Positions 51,407 through 60,760 are shown, counted from the first letter of the stretch. The stretch: 64,000 bases of DNA from an uncultured Kiritimatiellota bacterium (GCA_944389565.1 CALXMV010000007.1:16965-80964), one strand, 5' to 3'. Numbers and translations are program-made. The notes: generated by a model from the letters alone, not told the origin.

Positions 51407-52681
51407 ATGAAAATCTTGGTCATCGGAAGCGGCGGGCGGGAGCACGCCATCGTTTGGAGATTGGCGCAGGATGGCGCCGGGCACGCGCTCTTCTGCGCGC
51501 CGGGGAACGCAGGCATCGAAGCCTTGGCGACGACGGTGCCGATCGGTGCGGAGGATGTGGAGGGGCTGACGGCATGGGTGCGCGGGAACCGCCCCGACTT
51601 GGTGGTGGTGGGGCCTGAGGCTCCGCTGTGCGCGGGTTTGGCCGACGCGATCGCGGCGCTCGGCGTGCCGGTCTTCGGCCCTTGCCAGGCGGCGGCGCGA
51701 TTGGAGGGGAGCAAGGCGTTCTCCAAAGAGATCATGATGGTGGCCGGGGTGCCGACGGCCCGCGCGGAGATTTTCAAGGACGTGACACAGGCGATCGCCG
51801 CGTTGGAACGTTTCGATCTGCCGGTGGTGGTGAAGGCCGACGGGTTGGCCGCTGGCAAAGGCGTCATCATCGCCCAAACACGGGCAGAGGCCGAGGAAGC
51901 CCTGCGTGGGATGCTGGAGGCCGGACGTTTCGGCGCGGCCGGGGCCGAGGTGCTGATCGAGGAGTTCCTCGAAGGCGAGGAGGCGTCTGTCTTTGCCCTG
52001 TGCGATGGCGAGCACGTGGCGCTTCTGCCGGCGGCACAGGACCACAAGCGGGTGAACGACCACGACGAGGGGCCGAACACGGGCGGCATGGGCGCCTACA
52101 CCCCCGCGCCGATTGCGACGCCCGAGGTGATGGCGCAGGTGCGCGACCGCGTGGTGCTGCCCACCCTGCGCGCGCTCCGCGAGCGAGGCATCGTCTATCG
52201 TGGCGTCCTCTTCTGCGGGCTGATGATCGGCCCCAAAGGGGTGAACGTGCTGGAGTTCAACTGCCGTTTCGGCGACCCGGAGACGGAGGTCGTCCTGCCG
52301 ATGCTGAAGGGCAATTTCGCGGCCCTGCTGTTGGCCTGCGCGCAGGGGCGGCTGGACGCCTCGGCCGTGGGAACGGAGTCCGGCGCGGCGGTGACGGTGG
52401 TGATGGCCGCGCCGGGTTATCCCGGCGCCTATCCCAAGGGGCTCGAGATCTCGGGCGTCGCCGAGGCCGAAGCCATCGGGTGCGTGGTCTTCCACGCCGG
52501 CACGGCCATGCGCGAGGGCAAACTCGTCACGGCGGGGGGGCGCGTGCTCACCGTCACCGCGCGCGGCACGAATCTGCGCGAGGCGGTGGACAACGCCTAC
52601 GCGGGCGTCGCGAAAATCCATTTCGAGGGGGCCCATTTCCGTCGCGACATCGCGGCCAAGGCCTTCCGTCACCTCCATTGA
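51407..52681 (+). CDS. purD: phosphoribosylamine--glycine ligase
   Basis: PurD makes glycinamide ribonucleotide, the second step of purine synthesis. The 424 residues have VIGSGGREHAIVW at the start, the ATP-grasp VVVKADGLAAGKGVIIA, IEEFLEGEEASVFAL, DHKRVNDHDEGPNTGGMGAY and EFNCRFGDPETEVVLP. It is followed 11 bases later by purE. Confidence 0.97.
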   Translation: MKILVIGSGGREHAIVWRLAQDGAGHALFCAPGNAGIEALATTVPIGAEDVEGLTAWVRGNRPDLVVVGPEAPLCAGLADAIAALGVPVFGPCQAAARLEGSKAFSKEIMMVAGVPTARAEIFKDVTQAIAALERFDLPVVVKADGLAAGKGVIIAQTRAEAEEALRGMLEAGRFGAAGAEVLIEEFLEGEEASVFALCDGEHVALLPAAQDHKRVNDHDEGPNTGGMGAYTPAPIATPEVMAQVRDRVVLPTLRALRERGIVYRGVLFCGLMIGPKGVNVLEFNCRFGDPETEVVLPMLKGNFAALLLACAQGRLDASAVGTESGAAVTVVMAAPGYPGAYPKGLEISGVAEAEAIGCVVFHAGTAMREGKLVTAGGRVLTVTARGTNLREAVDNAYAGVAKIHFEGAHFRRDIAAKAFRHLH

Positions 52682-52692
52682 AAGGAATGCTC

Positions 52693-53193
52693 ATGGACAA
52701 TCCGTTGGTCGGTATCATCATGGGGAGCGACTCCGATTGGGGCACCATGCAGAAATGCGTGGCCACGCTCAAAGCCTTCGGCGTGCCCTTCGAGGCACAC
52801 GTGATGAGCGCGCACCGCACCCCCGAGCGGGCGGCGGCCTACGCCTCAGAAGCCGAGGGGCGTGGTCTCAAGGTCCTCATCTGCGCCGCCGGTATGGCCG
52901 CGCATCTCGCCGGCGTCGTCGCCGGGCACACCATCCTGCCCGTCTTGGGCGTGCCGATGAAAGGTGGCGCCCTCGACGGGCTCGACGCGCTCCTGGCCAC
53001 GGTGCAGATGCCTGGCGGCATTCCCGTGGGTACGCTCGCGCTCGGCAACGCCGGTGCGACGAACGCCGCCTTTCTGGCCATCGAGATCCTGGCCCTCGGC
53101 GACCCGACGCTCCGCGAGCGCCTCCACGCGCACAAGGCCGAGATGGCTCGCAAGGTCGAGGCCGCCGACGCGAAGCTGCAGGCGGAGCTGTGA
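52693..53193 (+). CDS. purE: N5-carboxyaminoimidazole ribonucleotide mutase
   Basis: The 166 residues contain GIIMGSDSDWGTM, MSAHRTPERAAAYA, CAAGMAAHLAGVVA and GVPMKGGALDGLDALL, the class I PurE set that isomerises N5-CAIR to CAIR. AAAGGA precedes the ATG at 52693, chosen over an ATG two codons earlier. purK is not adjacent. Confidence 0.97.
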   Translation: MDNPLVGIIMGSDSDWGTMQKCVATLKAFGVPFEAHVMSAHRTPERAAAYASEAEGRGLKVLICAAGMAAHLAGVVAGHTILPVLGVPMKGGALDGLDALLATVQMPGGIPVGTLALGNAGATNAAFLAIEILALGDPTLRERLHAHKAEMARKVEAADAKLQAEL

Positions 53194-54434
53194 CGCGGTG
53201 GGCGTTGGCGTTGCTGACGGTGCTGGCGTGCGGTCTGTGCCACGCGCTGACCTACAGCAACGCCTACGCTTCCCCGCGCAACCGCGAGCGGGCCGTCCGC
53301 GCCGCCACGCGTTATATCATTCTGCACACCACCGAGGGCGAGGCCAAACCCTCGCTCCGCAAGCTCAGCAAGAACGGCGAGGCGCATTATTGCATCGATC
53401 GTGACGGAAAGGTCTACCGTATCGTCGATCGTTCGCGTGTGGCCTACCATTGCGGCGTGAGCATGTGGATGGGGCGGCGCAATCTGGACGAGATCTCGTT
53501 GGGGATCGAAGTGGTGGGCTATCATGACCGCGCCCTCACGATGGCGCAGTACAATGCCTTGCGCGATCTCATCCTGGCGTTGCAAAAGATCTACGGGGTC
53601 TCCGACGCGAACGTGATGCCGCACGCGCAGGTGGCCTATGGCACGCCGAACCGTTGGCATCCGCGCAGCCACCGGGGCCGGAAGCGGTGTGGCATGGGTT
53701 ATGCCGTCCCGGCCATCCGCTCCATGCTCGGCCTCACGGAGCGCTGGCTCTCCGATCCTGACGTCAAAGCGCGGCGGCTCGTGGTGGGCGACGTCTACCT
53801 CTCCCAGGTGCTCTACGCCAAAAACGCGCTCTCCCTCCTGCCCTACAAACTCCCCTCCTCGCGGAAAACCACCGCGAAAACCGCCACGCCCCCCACGCCG
53901 AAAAACGGCCCGCGAACGTACGTCATCCAAAAAGGTCAGACGGCGTGGGACGTCGCGCGCGACGCCTACAACGCCCCGACCACGCGATACGTCTTTCCCG
54001 ATGGGAAGGTCGCCACGGGCGACAAAATCACGAACTGGGAGGCGCTGGGCGTCGGCACGCGGGTGGTCCTGGGCGACGCGGACGCCTCTGGCTCACCCGT
54101 TCAAACCTTGGCCAAGGGAATGCATCCCCGGCGTGTCGCCGGCGAGGCCGTCTTCGCGGCGGACACTTGGTACATCCGCCCCACCGGCGGGCGTGTCCAA
54201 GGCTCGAAACTCACCGAGAAAACCCTCGCGGCCATGCCGCCCGGCACCAAGATCCTCGTGGGCTACGCGATGGGCGGGCCCGTCACCAGCCGCCGTCTGC
54301 CCTCCCAGATCTGCCCCACGCAGTGGGATGCCCCAGACACCTTCTATCTGATGCCCGGACAACCGCTCCGCGCTTCCGGCGACGTGGATATGCGCCGCGT
54401 CCCGGCGGGCACGTACGTCTTTTACCGCAATTGA
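53190..54434 (+). CDS. exported N-acetylmuramoyl-L-alanine amidase with LysM-like domain
   Basis: This 414-residue protein has a signal peptide (about residues 1-19). An amidase-2/PGRP domain (about 35-190) with YIILHTTEGEA supplying the first zinc His and RWHPRSHRG near residue 157 follows, with HYCIDRDGKVYRIVDRSRVAYHCG between. A LysM-like segment starts at TYVIQKGQTAWDVARDAY near residue 248. It cuts the MurNAc-Ala bond in peptidoglycan. The start is a GTG overlapping the purE stop (GTGA). Confidence 0.85.
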   Translation: MTRWALALLTVLACGLCHALTYSNAYASPRNRERAVRAATRYIILHTTEGEAKPSLRKLSKNGEAHYCIDRDGKVYRIVDRSRVAYHCGVSMWMGRRNLDEISLGIEVVGYHDRALTMAQYNALRDLILALQKIYGVSDANVMPHAQVAYGTPNRWHPRSHRGRKRCGMGYAVPAIRSMLGLTERWLSDPDVKARRLVVGDVYLSQVLYAKNALSLLPYKLPSSRKTTAKTATPPTPKNGPRTYVIQKGQTAWDVARDAYNAPTTRYVFPDGKVATGDKITNWEALGVGTRVVLGDADASGSPVQTLAKGMHPRRVAGEAVFAADTWYIRPTGGRVQGSKLTEKTLAAMPPGTKILVGYAMGGPVTSRRLPSQICPTQWDAPDTFYLMPGQPLRASGDVDMRRVPAGTYVFYRN

Positions 54435-54442
54435 GGAACACC

Positions 54443-55405
54443 ATGAAGACCTTGCTGACGCTCATCCTGAGTCTGCTCATCCTTGCCGGCACCGGCGCGT
54501 TCGCCCTGCGCCATTTCCGCCCCGAGAAGTGGAATGCCGTGGCGGACACCGTGGCCGGCGCCGTCACGAACGCCGTGGCACAGGTGAAGGCCGAGCCGCC
54601 CGCCGCCGAACCGGAGACGGATGAGCCCCTCTCGCTGGAGCCGCCCGCCGAGCCCCTCCCCACCCCAACGCCCGAACCTCCCACGGCAACGTCCGAAACC
54701 GCCGAGGCGGGACCTCAGACGATTGCCAAGGATGGCGACTTCATCGGTTGGGGGGTTGTCACCGCCACCGCCGCCACCGCATACAACCGCGAGGGGAAGC
54801 GGGTCACGGAGATCCCCGGCGGCGAACTCTTCCAACTCGTCAAACAGGTCACCGCCAATGGCAAAACGGCCTATTACGTCGAGCTGGAGCAGCGCAAAAA
54901 CAAACCGCGTTGCGCGCTTTTGGGCGATGATTGCCGTGTCTTCGTCGGCGAGGTACGCGTGCCGGGGGATGTCGACGGGTTCGTCGCGATGACCGCCAAG
55001 CGGCGCTTGGTGCGCGATTACTATTCCGCTTTGGCCGTCCGTGCGAAGCTCTTGGAGCGTGCCCGCGAGCGGCATTTCGCGGCCTCCCCCGCCAAAGACC
55101 TGCCGAAACTGAAGAAGCAACTCGCCGGGGTCCCGGCTTACGACCGCAGCCTCGAAGCCGCCCAGAAAGCCGCCAAAAGCAATGCCGAGCGTCTCCGCTA
55201 CCAAGACAAGCGCAAGGAGTTGCGCTATCGGACGACCGGCCTGCGCGAGGAGATCAAGCGGTTGGAGGCCGCCGCCGCGGAATGGGAGAAATCCCATCCT
55301 TTCGATTCCTCTGCCATTCAGAACGGCGCCGTCTGGAAACGCCTTTCCGCCAACATCGAAAAACTTGAGCCGCAGATTCGTGCTCTCGATACGCCAACCC
55401 CCTGA
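54443..55405 (+). CDS. membrane-anchored protein with SH3-like and coiled-coil regions
   Basis: This 320-residue protein has one N-terminal hydrophobic segment (about residues 3-22, signal or anchor) and a Pro/Glu/Thr-rich linker to about 95. A small beta-rich part follows (about 100-175, WGVVTATAATAYNREGKRV) with SH3-like character. The helical C-terminus (about 190-310) is rich in Lys/Glu/Arg. A ribosome site TTGAGGA precedes the ATG. With the amidase just upstream, cell-wall binding is likely, but I recognise no exact family. Confidence 0.6.
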   Translation: MKTLLTLILSLLILAGTGAFALRHFRPEKWNAVADTVAGAVTNAVAQVKAEPPAAEPETDEPLSLEPPAEPLPTPTPEPPTATSETAEAGPQTIAKDGDFIGWGVVTATAATAYNREGKRVTEIPGGELFQLVKQVTANGKTAYYVELEQRKNKPRCALLGDDCRVFVGEVRVPGDVDGFVAMTAKRRLVRDYYSALAVRAKLLERARERHFAASPAKDLPKLKKQLAGVPAYDRSLEAAQKAAKSNAERLRYQDKRKELRYRTTGLREEIKRLEAAAAEWEKSHPFDSSAIQNGAVWKRLSANIEKLEPQIRALDTPTP

Positions 55406-55432
55406 GACACGCCACCCCGTGCTGGGGCATAA

Positions 55433-55476
55433 GGGCGAAAAAGGCGCCGACCGCAAGGTCGGCGCCTTTTTCGCCC
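55433..55476. terminator. bidirectional intrinsic terminator
   Basis: A perfect 20-bp stem (55433-55452 with 55457-55476) closes on a GCAA tetraloop. The arms contain five A and five T that act as tracts for either direction. It separates the converging SH3-like and ridA genes. Confidence 0.95.
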
Positions 55477-55490
55477 CCACGGAAGAGGAC

Positions 55491-55862
55491 TCACTCGGCA
55501 AGGGCAAGAATCTCGATCTCACAAAGGCAACCCTTGGGAATATCGCGGACGGCGACGCAGGAACGGGCAGGCTTGGAGACGAAATACTTGGCATAGACTT
55601 CGTTGAAGGCGGCAAAGTCGGCGATGTCCGCCAAGAAACAGGTGGTCTTGATGACCTTCGAGAAGTCAAGGCCGGCCGCGGTAAGGATGGCGCCGCAGTT
55701 GCGGCAGGCTTGTTCGGCTTGGGCGGCGATGCCCTCGGGGATTTTGCCGGTGGCGGGATCGACGGGGATCTGGCCGGAGGCAAAGAGCATCCCGTTGGCG
55801 ACGATGGCCTGGGAGTAAGGGCCGATGGCGGCGGGGGCGAGATCGGTGGAGAGCGTTTTCAT
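55491..55862 (-). CDS. ridA: RidA family enamine/imine deaminase
   Basis: This 123-residue RidA/YjgF protein has GPYSQAIVANGMLFASGQIPVDP, PARSCVAVRDIPKG with the conserved Arg, and CEIEILALAE at the end. RidA hydrolyses reactive enamines and imines released by PLP enzymes such as threonine dehydratase. It lies at the end of the run that starts with ilvA. The start at 55862 gives MKTLSTDLAP, the usual family beginning. Confidence 0.95.
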   Translation of the reverse strand: MKTLSTDLAPAAIGPYSQAIVANGMLFASGQIPVDPATGKIPEGIAAQAEQACRNCGAILTAAGLDFSKVIKTTCFLADIADFAAFNEVYAKYFVSKPARSCVAVRDIPKGCLCEIEILALAE

Positions 55863-55884
55863 GGCGTTCTTCTTTCCTTTGCTG

Positions 55885-56214
55885 TTAAAGGGAGGTTTCG
55901 GCAGGGAGGGTCTCGACAAGGCGGGCGGCGGTCTCGACGCAGATGGGGCACGGCGTGCCGGCCTTGGTCTTGACATCGCGGCAGGTCAGCGCGCCGACCT
56001 CACGGGCGAACGCGGCCTTGATTTCCTCGGCATGGTCGGGGCGGAGCAGAAGCGCGGCATGGAGCGCGCCGCAGAGCCCGCCAGGGGCGCGTCCGCCACC
56101 GCAGGCGGCCATCTCGGCGACCTGTTCGGGCGTGCCGCCGCACCCGGCCATGACGGATTGCGCGCAGTTATGCTTCTTGGGGACGGCGGTGAAAAGGGCG
56201 TGGGCCTGGGTCAT
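55885..56214 (-). CDS. C_GCAxxG_C_C family redox protein
   Basis: This 109-residue protein has a cysteine pattern of the C_GCAxxG_C_C family: NCAQSVMAGC, MAACGGGRAPGGLCGAL (GLCGAL for GCAxxG) and later CRDV and CPICV. The family is thought to bind metal or take part in redox steps in anaerobes. It overlaps kdsB by four bases and lies 22 bases before ridA. Confidence 0.82.
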   Translation of the reverse strand: MTQAHALFTAVPKKHNCAQSVMAGCGGTPEQVAEMAACGGGRAPGGLCGALHAALLLRPDHAEEIKAAFAREVGALTCRDVKTKAGTPCPICVETAARLVETLPAETSL

Positions 56215-56945
56215 GCGAGCCTCCTGAGGAGAAGTTGTTCGACGACGGGGACGTCGGCGGGCGTGTCGACGCCGACGCCCTCGTCATTGCGACGGATGAC
56301 GCCTATCCGGCCGCCGAGCCAAAGCGCACGGAGCTGTTCGAGGGACTCGGTTTGCTCAAGCGGGCAAGGCGGGGTGTGAATCAGACGATCCAGGAAATCG
56401 CCACGGTAGGCGTAAATGCCCAGATGGCGCCAGTAGAGACCGCTGGAGAGATCGGCCTCGCCATCACGCCGGCAAGGGATGGGAAGACGCGAGAAGTAGA
56501 TGGCGGAATCATCGGCGCGAAGGACGACCTTGACGACCGTGCGCGCGGCAAGTTGCTCCTGGGTGCGGATCGGGCAGGCGGCGGTGGCCATCTCCTCGCC
56601 CGTGCGGGCCATGCGCTCGGCCAAGGCATCGATGAGCTCGGGCTCCATGAGCGGTTCGTCGCCCTGGATGTTGATGACGACGTCCTCGGGCGCGGGCTTG
56701 GCGGCGACGGCCACGCGATCGGTGCCGGAGGGAAGCGCGCTCGGGGTCATGACGACCTCGCAATGCGGGGCCACAGCCTCGCGGATCCGTTCATCGTCGG
56801 TGGCGACGAGGACGCGGTCGAGACGTTTGGCGCGTTTGGCGGCTTCGGCCACCCACAGGACGAGCGGCTTGCCGAGAATCGGGGTGAGCGGTTTGCCAGG
56901 GAAGCGTGTGCTGCCCCAGCGGGAGGGAATGACGCCGATGACCAT
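56211..56945 (-). CDS. kdsB: 3-deoxy-manno-octulosonate cytidylyltransferase
   Basis: KdsB activates KDO as CMP-KDO for lipopolysaccharide inner core. The 244 residues start VIGVIPSRWGSTRFPGKPLTPI. VATDDERI, TPSALPSGTDRV, NIQGDEPLMEPELID and HLGIYAYR follow. It implies an LPS-type outer membrane. It lies 16 bases after gpsA. Confidence 0.96.
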   Translation of the reverse strand: MVIGVIPSRWGSTRFPGKPLTPILGKPLVLWVAEAAKRAKRLDRVLVATDDERIREAVAPHCEVVMTPSALPSGTDRVAVAAKPAPEDVVINIQGDEPLMEPELIDALAERMARTGEEMATAACPIRTQEQLAARTVVKVVLRADDSAIYFSRLPIPCRRDGEADLSSGLYWRHLGIYAYRGDFLDRLIHTPPCPLEQTESLEQLRALWLGGRIGVIRRNDEGVGVDTPADVPVVEQLLLRRLA

Positions 56946-56961
56946 GGTGCGGACTCCTTGT

Positions 56962-57951
56962 TTATTCGGGCTTGGCGGCGCGATCCATGAGCATCATCAC
57001 CGCATCGGAGGCGGAGAGGTGCTCGTAACAAATGCGGTAGACCACGTCGGCGATGGGCATCTCCACGCCATACTCTCTGGCAAGGTCGTGGAGAAGGCGG
57101 GCGTTGTCGACCCCCTCGGCGACCATCTGCATGGAGGCGAGGATCGCCTCGATGGGCTCGCCGCGGCCGAGCCGTTCGCCGACGGCGTGATTGCGGCTGT
57201 GCTTGGAGGTGCAGGTGACGATGAGATCGCCCACGCCGGCCAGCCCGCTGAGGGTCTGGGGCTTGGCGCCCATCCGAAGCCCCAGGCGCATCATCTCGGC
57301 CAGGCCGCGGGTGATGAGCGCGGCGCGGGTGTTATCGCCGAAACCGAAGCCATCGCTCGCGCCGACGGCGATCGCCAGAACGTTTTTCACCACGCCGCCG
57401 ATCTCGACGCCCAGCACGTCGTCGGTGGTGTAGACGCGGAAGCGCGGACCGTTGAAAATTCGTTGCGCCTCGATGGCGAGGTCATGATCCTCGCAGGCGC
57501 AGGTGACGGCGGTTGGGATGCGACGGGCGACCTCCTCGGCATGGGAGGGCCCGGAGAGGACGACCACGCGGTCGGTGCCCAAGATGGCCTTGGCGACCTC
57601 GCTCATGCGTTGGTGGGTCTCAGGGCAAACCCCTTTGGTAAGGCTGACGACCAACGCCTCCGCCCCATTCAGGAAAGGGGCGACCTGCGAGCAGACGGAA
57701 CGGTAAAACTTGGAGGGCACGGCCAACACCACCATCCGCGCGCCAGGCACGGCCTCCTGCAACGAGGCGGTCCAGCGGATGCTCGGCGCAAACGTGATGC
57801 CGGGCAGATAGCGGGGGTTGCGGCGCGTCTCGCGAAGTTCCTCGATGTAATCCGGGAATGGGCCCCAGACGGTCACGGCGTGGCCATAGGAATCCAAGAG
57901 TTGCGCGGCGGCGGTGCCCCAGCCGCCGTCCCCGATGACGGCGATGTTCAT
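56962..57951 (-). CDS. gpsA: glycerol-3-phosphate dehydrogenase [NAD(P)+]
   Basis: GpsA reduces dihydroxyacetone phosphate to sn-glycerol 3-phosphate for phospholipid synthesis. The 329 residues start MNIAVIGDGGWGTAAAQLL. VLSGPSHAEEVA, the catalytic Lys in GGVVKNVLAIAVG and GLAGVGDLIVTCTSKHSRN follow. Its ATGA overlaps the plsY stop, so the two successive enzymes of the pathway are co-translated. Confidence 0.97.
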   Translation of the reverse strand: MNIAVIGDGGWGTAAAQLLDSYGHAVTVWGPFPDYIEELRETRRNPRYLPGITFAPSIRWTASLQEAVPGARMVVLAVPSKFYRSVCSQVAPFLNGAEALVVSLTKGVCPETHQRMSEVAKAILGTDRVVVLSGPSHAEEVARRIPTAVTCACEDHDLAIEAQRIFNGPRFRVYTTDDVLGVEIGGVVKNVLAIAVGASDGFGFGDNTRAALITRGLAEMMRLGLRMGAKPQTLSGLAGVGDLIVTCTSKHSRNHAVGERLGRGEPIEAILASMQMVAEGVDNARLLHDLAREYGVEMPIADVVYRICYEHLSASDAVMMLMDRAAKPE

Positions 57952-58631
57952 GGCGTCCTCTCCTGTCGTTGCGCGGCGCGTTGCGCGGCGGTGAAGGCGA
58001 ACCGATTCTCCGTGCCCTTGCAAAGGCGCACGATGTTCTGCCGATGCTTCAGGATGGCCAGGGCGGCCAAAACGGTGATGAGGATGGCGAACCACATGGG
58101 CCGGTCGGCGTAGAGCGGCGACCAGACGAGCCCGCCCACGACCACCGCCGCCAGGCAGCTGGCCAGCGACACGTAGCGCATGGCCACGAAGACAATCGCC
58201 CAACAGGCAAACCCGATCCCCGCCGCGGCCGGCGCCACGCCCAACAGCAACCCCAATGCCGTGGAAACGCCTTTCCCGCCGCGGAACCCCAAATACGCCG
58301 GGAAAATATGCCCCAGCATCGCCGCCGCGCCGCAAAGCACCCGCAACAGGAGCGCCGCATGGCCGCCAAGCTCCGCCCCCCAGAGCAACGGCAACGCGCC
58401 GCACCAAACGCCCCCCACCCCCTTCAGCACGTCGAGCGCGAAGGCCAAGACGCCCCACTTGGCGCCCACGCATCGGAAGACGTTCGTGGCGCCGATGTTT
58501 CGGCTGCCCACGGTGCGCACATCCACCCCACGCGCCTTGCCGATGAGCAGGCCGAAAGGCACCGCGCCCAACAGATAAGCCACGACCAGCGCGGCCAACG
58601 CGTTCAACGCGTCAGGAAGCGACTCCATCAT
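57948..58631 (-). CDS. plsY: glycerol-3-phosphate acyltransferase PlsY
   Basis: PlsY transfers acyl groups from acyl phosphate to glycerol 3-phosphate. The 227 residues have five to six transmembrane helices and the three cytosolic motifs: SRNIGATNVFR, FRGGKGVSTALG, and a third near the region LLGVAPAAAG to RYVSLASC. It overlaps aroQ and gpsA by four bases each. Confidence 0.95.
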   Translation of the reverse strand: MMESLPDALNALAALVVAYLLGAVPFGLLIGKARGVDVRTVGSRNIGATNVFRCVGAKWGVLAFALDVLKGVGGVWCGALPLLWGAELGGHAALLLRVLCGAAAMLGHIFPAYLGFRGGKGVSTALGLLLGVAPAAAGIGFACWAIVFVAMRYVSLASCLAAVVVGGLVWSPLYADRPMWFAILITVLAALAILKHRQNIVRLCKGTENRFAFTAAQRAAQRQERTP

Positions 58632-59071
58632 CGCACGACCCCCCGGATATGCGCCACGAGCCCCTCGACGGCCAATGCGTACCCCATCAGGCCGAAGCCC
58701 ATCAGCTGCGCCACGCAGACGGGCGCGGTGTAGGAGACGTGCCGAAAGGCCTCGCGCTTATGCGTGTTGGAAATGTGGAGCTCCACGGCGGGGAGCTCGC
58801 TGGCGGCGATCGCGTCGCGCAACGCCACGGAGGTGTGCGTGTAGGCGGCGGGATTGATGACCAGCCCGTCATAGACACCCCGGGCCGCGCCAATCTTGGC
58901 AACGAGCTCACCCTCGACGTCGCTTTGGAAACAATCGAGCGTCGCGCCAAACCGTTCGGCGGTCTCACGGGCGAGCCGTTCGGCGTCGGCCAAGGTGAAA
59001 CGCCCGTAGATATCGGGTTCGCGCGTGCCGAGGAGGCGCAGGTTGGGGCCGTTGAGCAACAGGAGTTTCAT
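58628..59071 (-). CDS. aroQ: type II 3-dehydroquinate dehydratase
   Basis: This 147-residue enzyme of the shikimate pathway has LLNGPNLRLLGTREPDIYG with the active-site Tyr, INPAAYTHTSVALRDAI, and ELHISNTHKREAFRHVS with the catalytic His. It is seven bases after holB and overlaps plsY. Confidence 0.97.
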   Translation of the reverse strand: MKLLLLNGPNLRLLGTREPDIYGRFTLADAERLARETAERFGATLDCFQSDVEGELVAKIGAARGVYDGLVINPAAYTHTSVALRDAIAASELPAVELHISNTHKREAFRHVSYTAPVCVAQLMGFGLMGYALAVEGLVAHIRGVVR

Positions 59072-59078
59072 GGGAACC

Positions 59079-60002
59079 TCACAGGTAGAAGCGGTCCATC
59101 CAATACGGCAGGATGTGGGCCGGCGTGATGTTGCGGTCGAGTTGCGTGGCCAAGGTCTCCAACATCGTGAGGTTCTCGGCCAGTTTGGCGAGGGGGTGCA
59201 CGGCGGCGCGGGCGGCGAGCGTCTCGCGGTGCTCGGGGAAGTTCAGGGGCGGGGTCTCGCCGGGGGCTGCCTTCAGGCACAGTAGGTCGCGCATCCATTG
59301 CTCCAACGTGAGCAACAGATCGTTTCGCCACGTCTTGGCGCGTGCGCCGACGAGGGCCTTCAGCGTGTCGGCGGATTCGGAGACGAGCGGGTTGGCCTGC
59401 GCCTCCTCGCGGACGGCCGCCTCCGCGCGTGCCTCCATGTCCGCCAAAACCGCGCACAGCGCCTCCGCGCGCACCGTGTCGAGCAAGACGGACTTGCGGT
59501 CGATATCGGCCAAAAGCCCCAGCACCTGCGACCGCCACGGCTCATCCAACCGTCTGCGGCCGCCGGCCTGCAACACTTGACAGCGCGACACGATGGTCGG
59601 CAGGAGATCGGCCATGCCATCGACGAGCAGGAGGAAGAGGGTCTTCGGCGGAGGCTCCTCAAGCGTCTTGAGAAACGCGTTGGCGGCCTCCGGGCGCATT
59701 CGGTCGGCCGAGACGATGACCGGGATTTTCCACCCCCCTGAGAGGGCGCTCTGCTGCGCGAAGGGGAGGATCCGCTCACGCATCATATCCACGCCGATGA
59801 CCCGGCTGACCTTCTCGGGCTCGAACCACGGCATATCCGGATGCGAGTGGGTCGTCACGGTCTCCGATTCGCCGAGGAGGCGCTTTCCGATCCATTCGGC
59901 GAGCGCCCGCCCTTCCCGGCGGACATCGCCGACCACGACGTAGCCTTGCGCGGGGCGTCCGGCGTCGAAGGCCCGGGAGAGACTCTCGCGAATCGCATCC
60001 AT
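59079..60002 (-). CDS. holB: DNA polymerase III delta' subunit-like protein
   Basis: This 307-residue AAA+ clamp-loader subunit has a degenerate P-loop region (GYVVVGDVRREG), VIGVDMMRERILPF, and ADRMRPEAANAFLKTLEEPPPKTLFLLL with the delta'-typical SRCQVL sensor. The zinc-binding cysteines of E. coli delta' are absent. It should work with DnaX and delta to load the beta clamp. The ATG at 60002 overlaps the ABC permease stop by one base (TGATG). Confidence 0.85.
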   Translation of the reverse strand: MDAIRESLSRAFDAGRPAQGYVVVGDVRREGRALAEWIGKRLLGESETVTTHSHPDMPWFEPEKVSRVIGVDMMRERILPFAQQSALSGGWKIPVIVSADRMRPEAANAFLKTLEEPPPKTLFLLLVDGMADLLPTIVSRCQVLQAGGRRRLDEPWRSQVLGLLADIDRKSVLLDTVRAEALCAVLADMEARAEAAVREEAQANPLVSESADTLKALVGARAKTWRNDLLLTLEQWMRDLLCLKAAPGETPPLNFPEHRETLAARAAVHPLAKLAENLTMLETLATQLDRNITPAHILPYWMDRFYL

Positions 60003-60754
60003 CACCGCTCCGTGGCACACAGCCGCAAGGCGTCGAAGGCCATCCCAGCGGCATAAATCAACACGGCGGCACCCGTCAGGCAACCGACCAACGCCCGCAC
60101 GTCAACCAAGCCGCCGGCGCAATCGTAGACCGCCGTCTGCAGGGGGAACCATGGCCACTGCGTCAATGGCGTGGAGAAAGCCGCCGAGAACAGAAGGCAA
60201 AAGAGCGGAGGCGCCAGCAAACATACCAAGAGCGACACCAGGAATGTCGCGGCAGAGCTCCGCAGGAAGAGCGAGGCGAGCGTCCCGACGCCACACCAAA
60301 GCAGGGCTTGCGCCGCGAGCGCCGTCACGGCCAACGCATACCCCACCCATGAGCCCGGCACCTGCGCGTCCGCCGGCAACAGCCAATGCACGAGCGCCCA
60401 ACAGGAGAGCCCCATCCCCCCCACATACACCAGGCAGAGCACCCATGCGGCCAAGACCTTGCCCAACACCCACCACCGCGCACGCACGGGCGTCGCGAAC
60501 ATCAACCGAAGCATCCCCACCTCGCGATCCTGCGTGAAGCCGCGCGAGGCCGCCACCGCCGCCAGAAACGGCAGCCCGAAGGCCGTCGCCAACCCCCAAA
60601 GCGCGGGAAGCGTCTCGGCCGTCCCCTCCGAACGGTACAGAAAAAGCACGAAGAGCGCGCCGGCGCCGGCCAAGGCCAGGAACAGCGGCGCCAGCCCATG
60701 CACCGAGCGAAGCAGTTGGAAGGTCTCGCGCCTCAGGATCGTCCACAGAACCAT
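60002..60754 (-). CDS. ABC-2 type transporter permease
   Basis: This 250-residue permease has six hydrophobic segments and the amphipathic start VLWTILRRETFQLLRS. The cytosolic loop FTQDREVGMLRLMFATPVRARWW is typical of GldF/NosY-like ABC-2 exporters. The partner ATPase lies six bases upstream. The substrate is unknown. Confidence 0.8.
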   Translation of the reverse strand: MVLWTILRRETFQLLRSVHGLAPLFLALAGAGALFVLFLYRSEGTAETLPALWGLATAFGLPFLAAVAASRGFTQDREVGMLRLMFATPVRARWWVLGKVLAAWVLCLVYVGGMGLSCWALVHWLLPADAQVPGSWVGYALAVTALAAQALLWCGVGTLASLFLRSSAATFLVSLLVCLLAPPLFCLLFSAAFSTPLTQWPWFPLQTAVYDCAGGLVDVRALVGCLTGAAVLIYAAGMAFDALRLCATER

Positions 60755-60760
60755 CTTGCC

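Noticed and set aside
48560..52678. Minus-strand open frame of 1372 codons opposite the debranching enzyme and purD
   Set aside because: It is a shadow of genes with complete catalytic motifs on the plus strand; no family resemblance.
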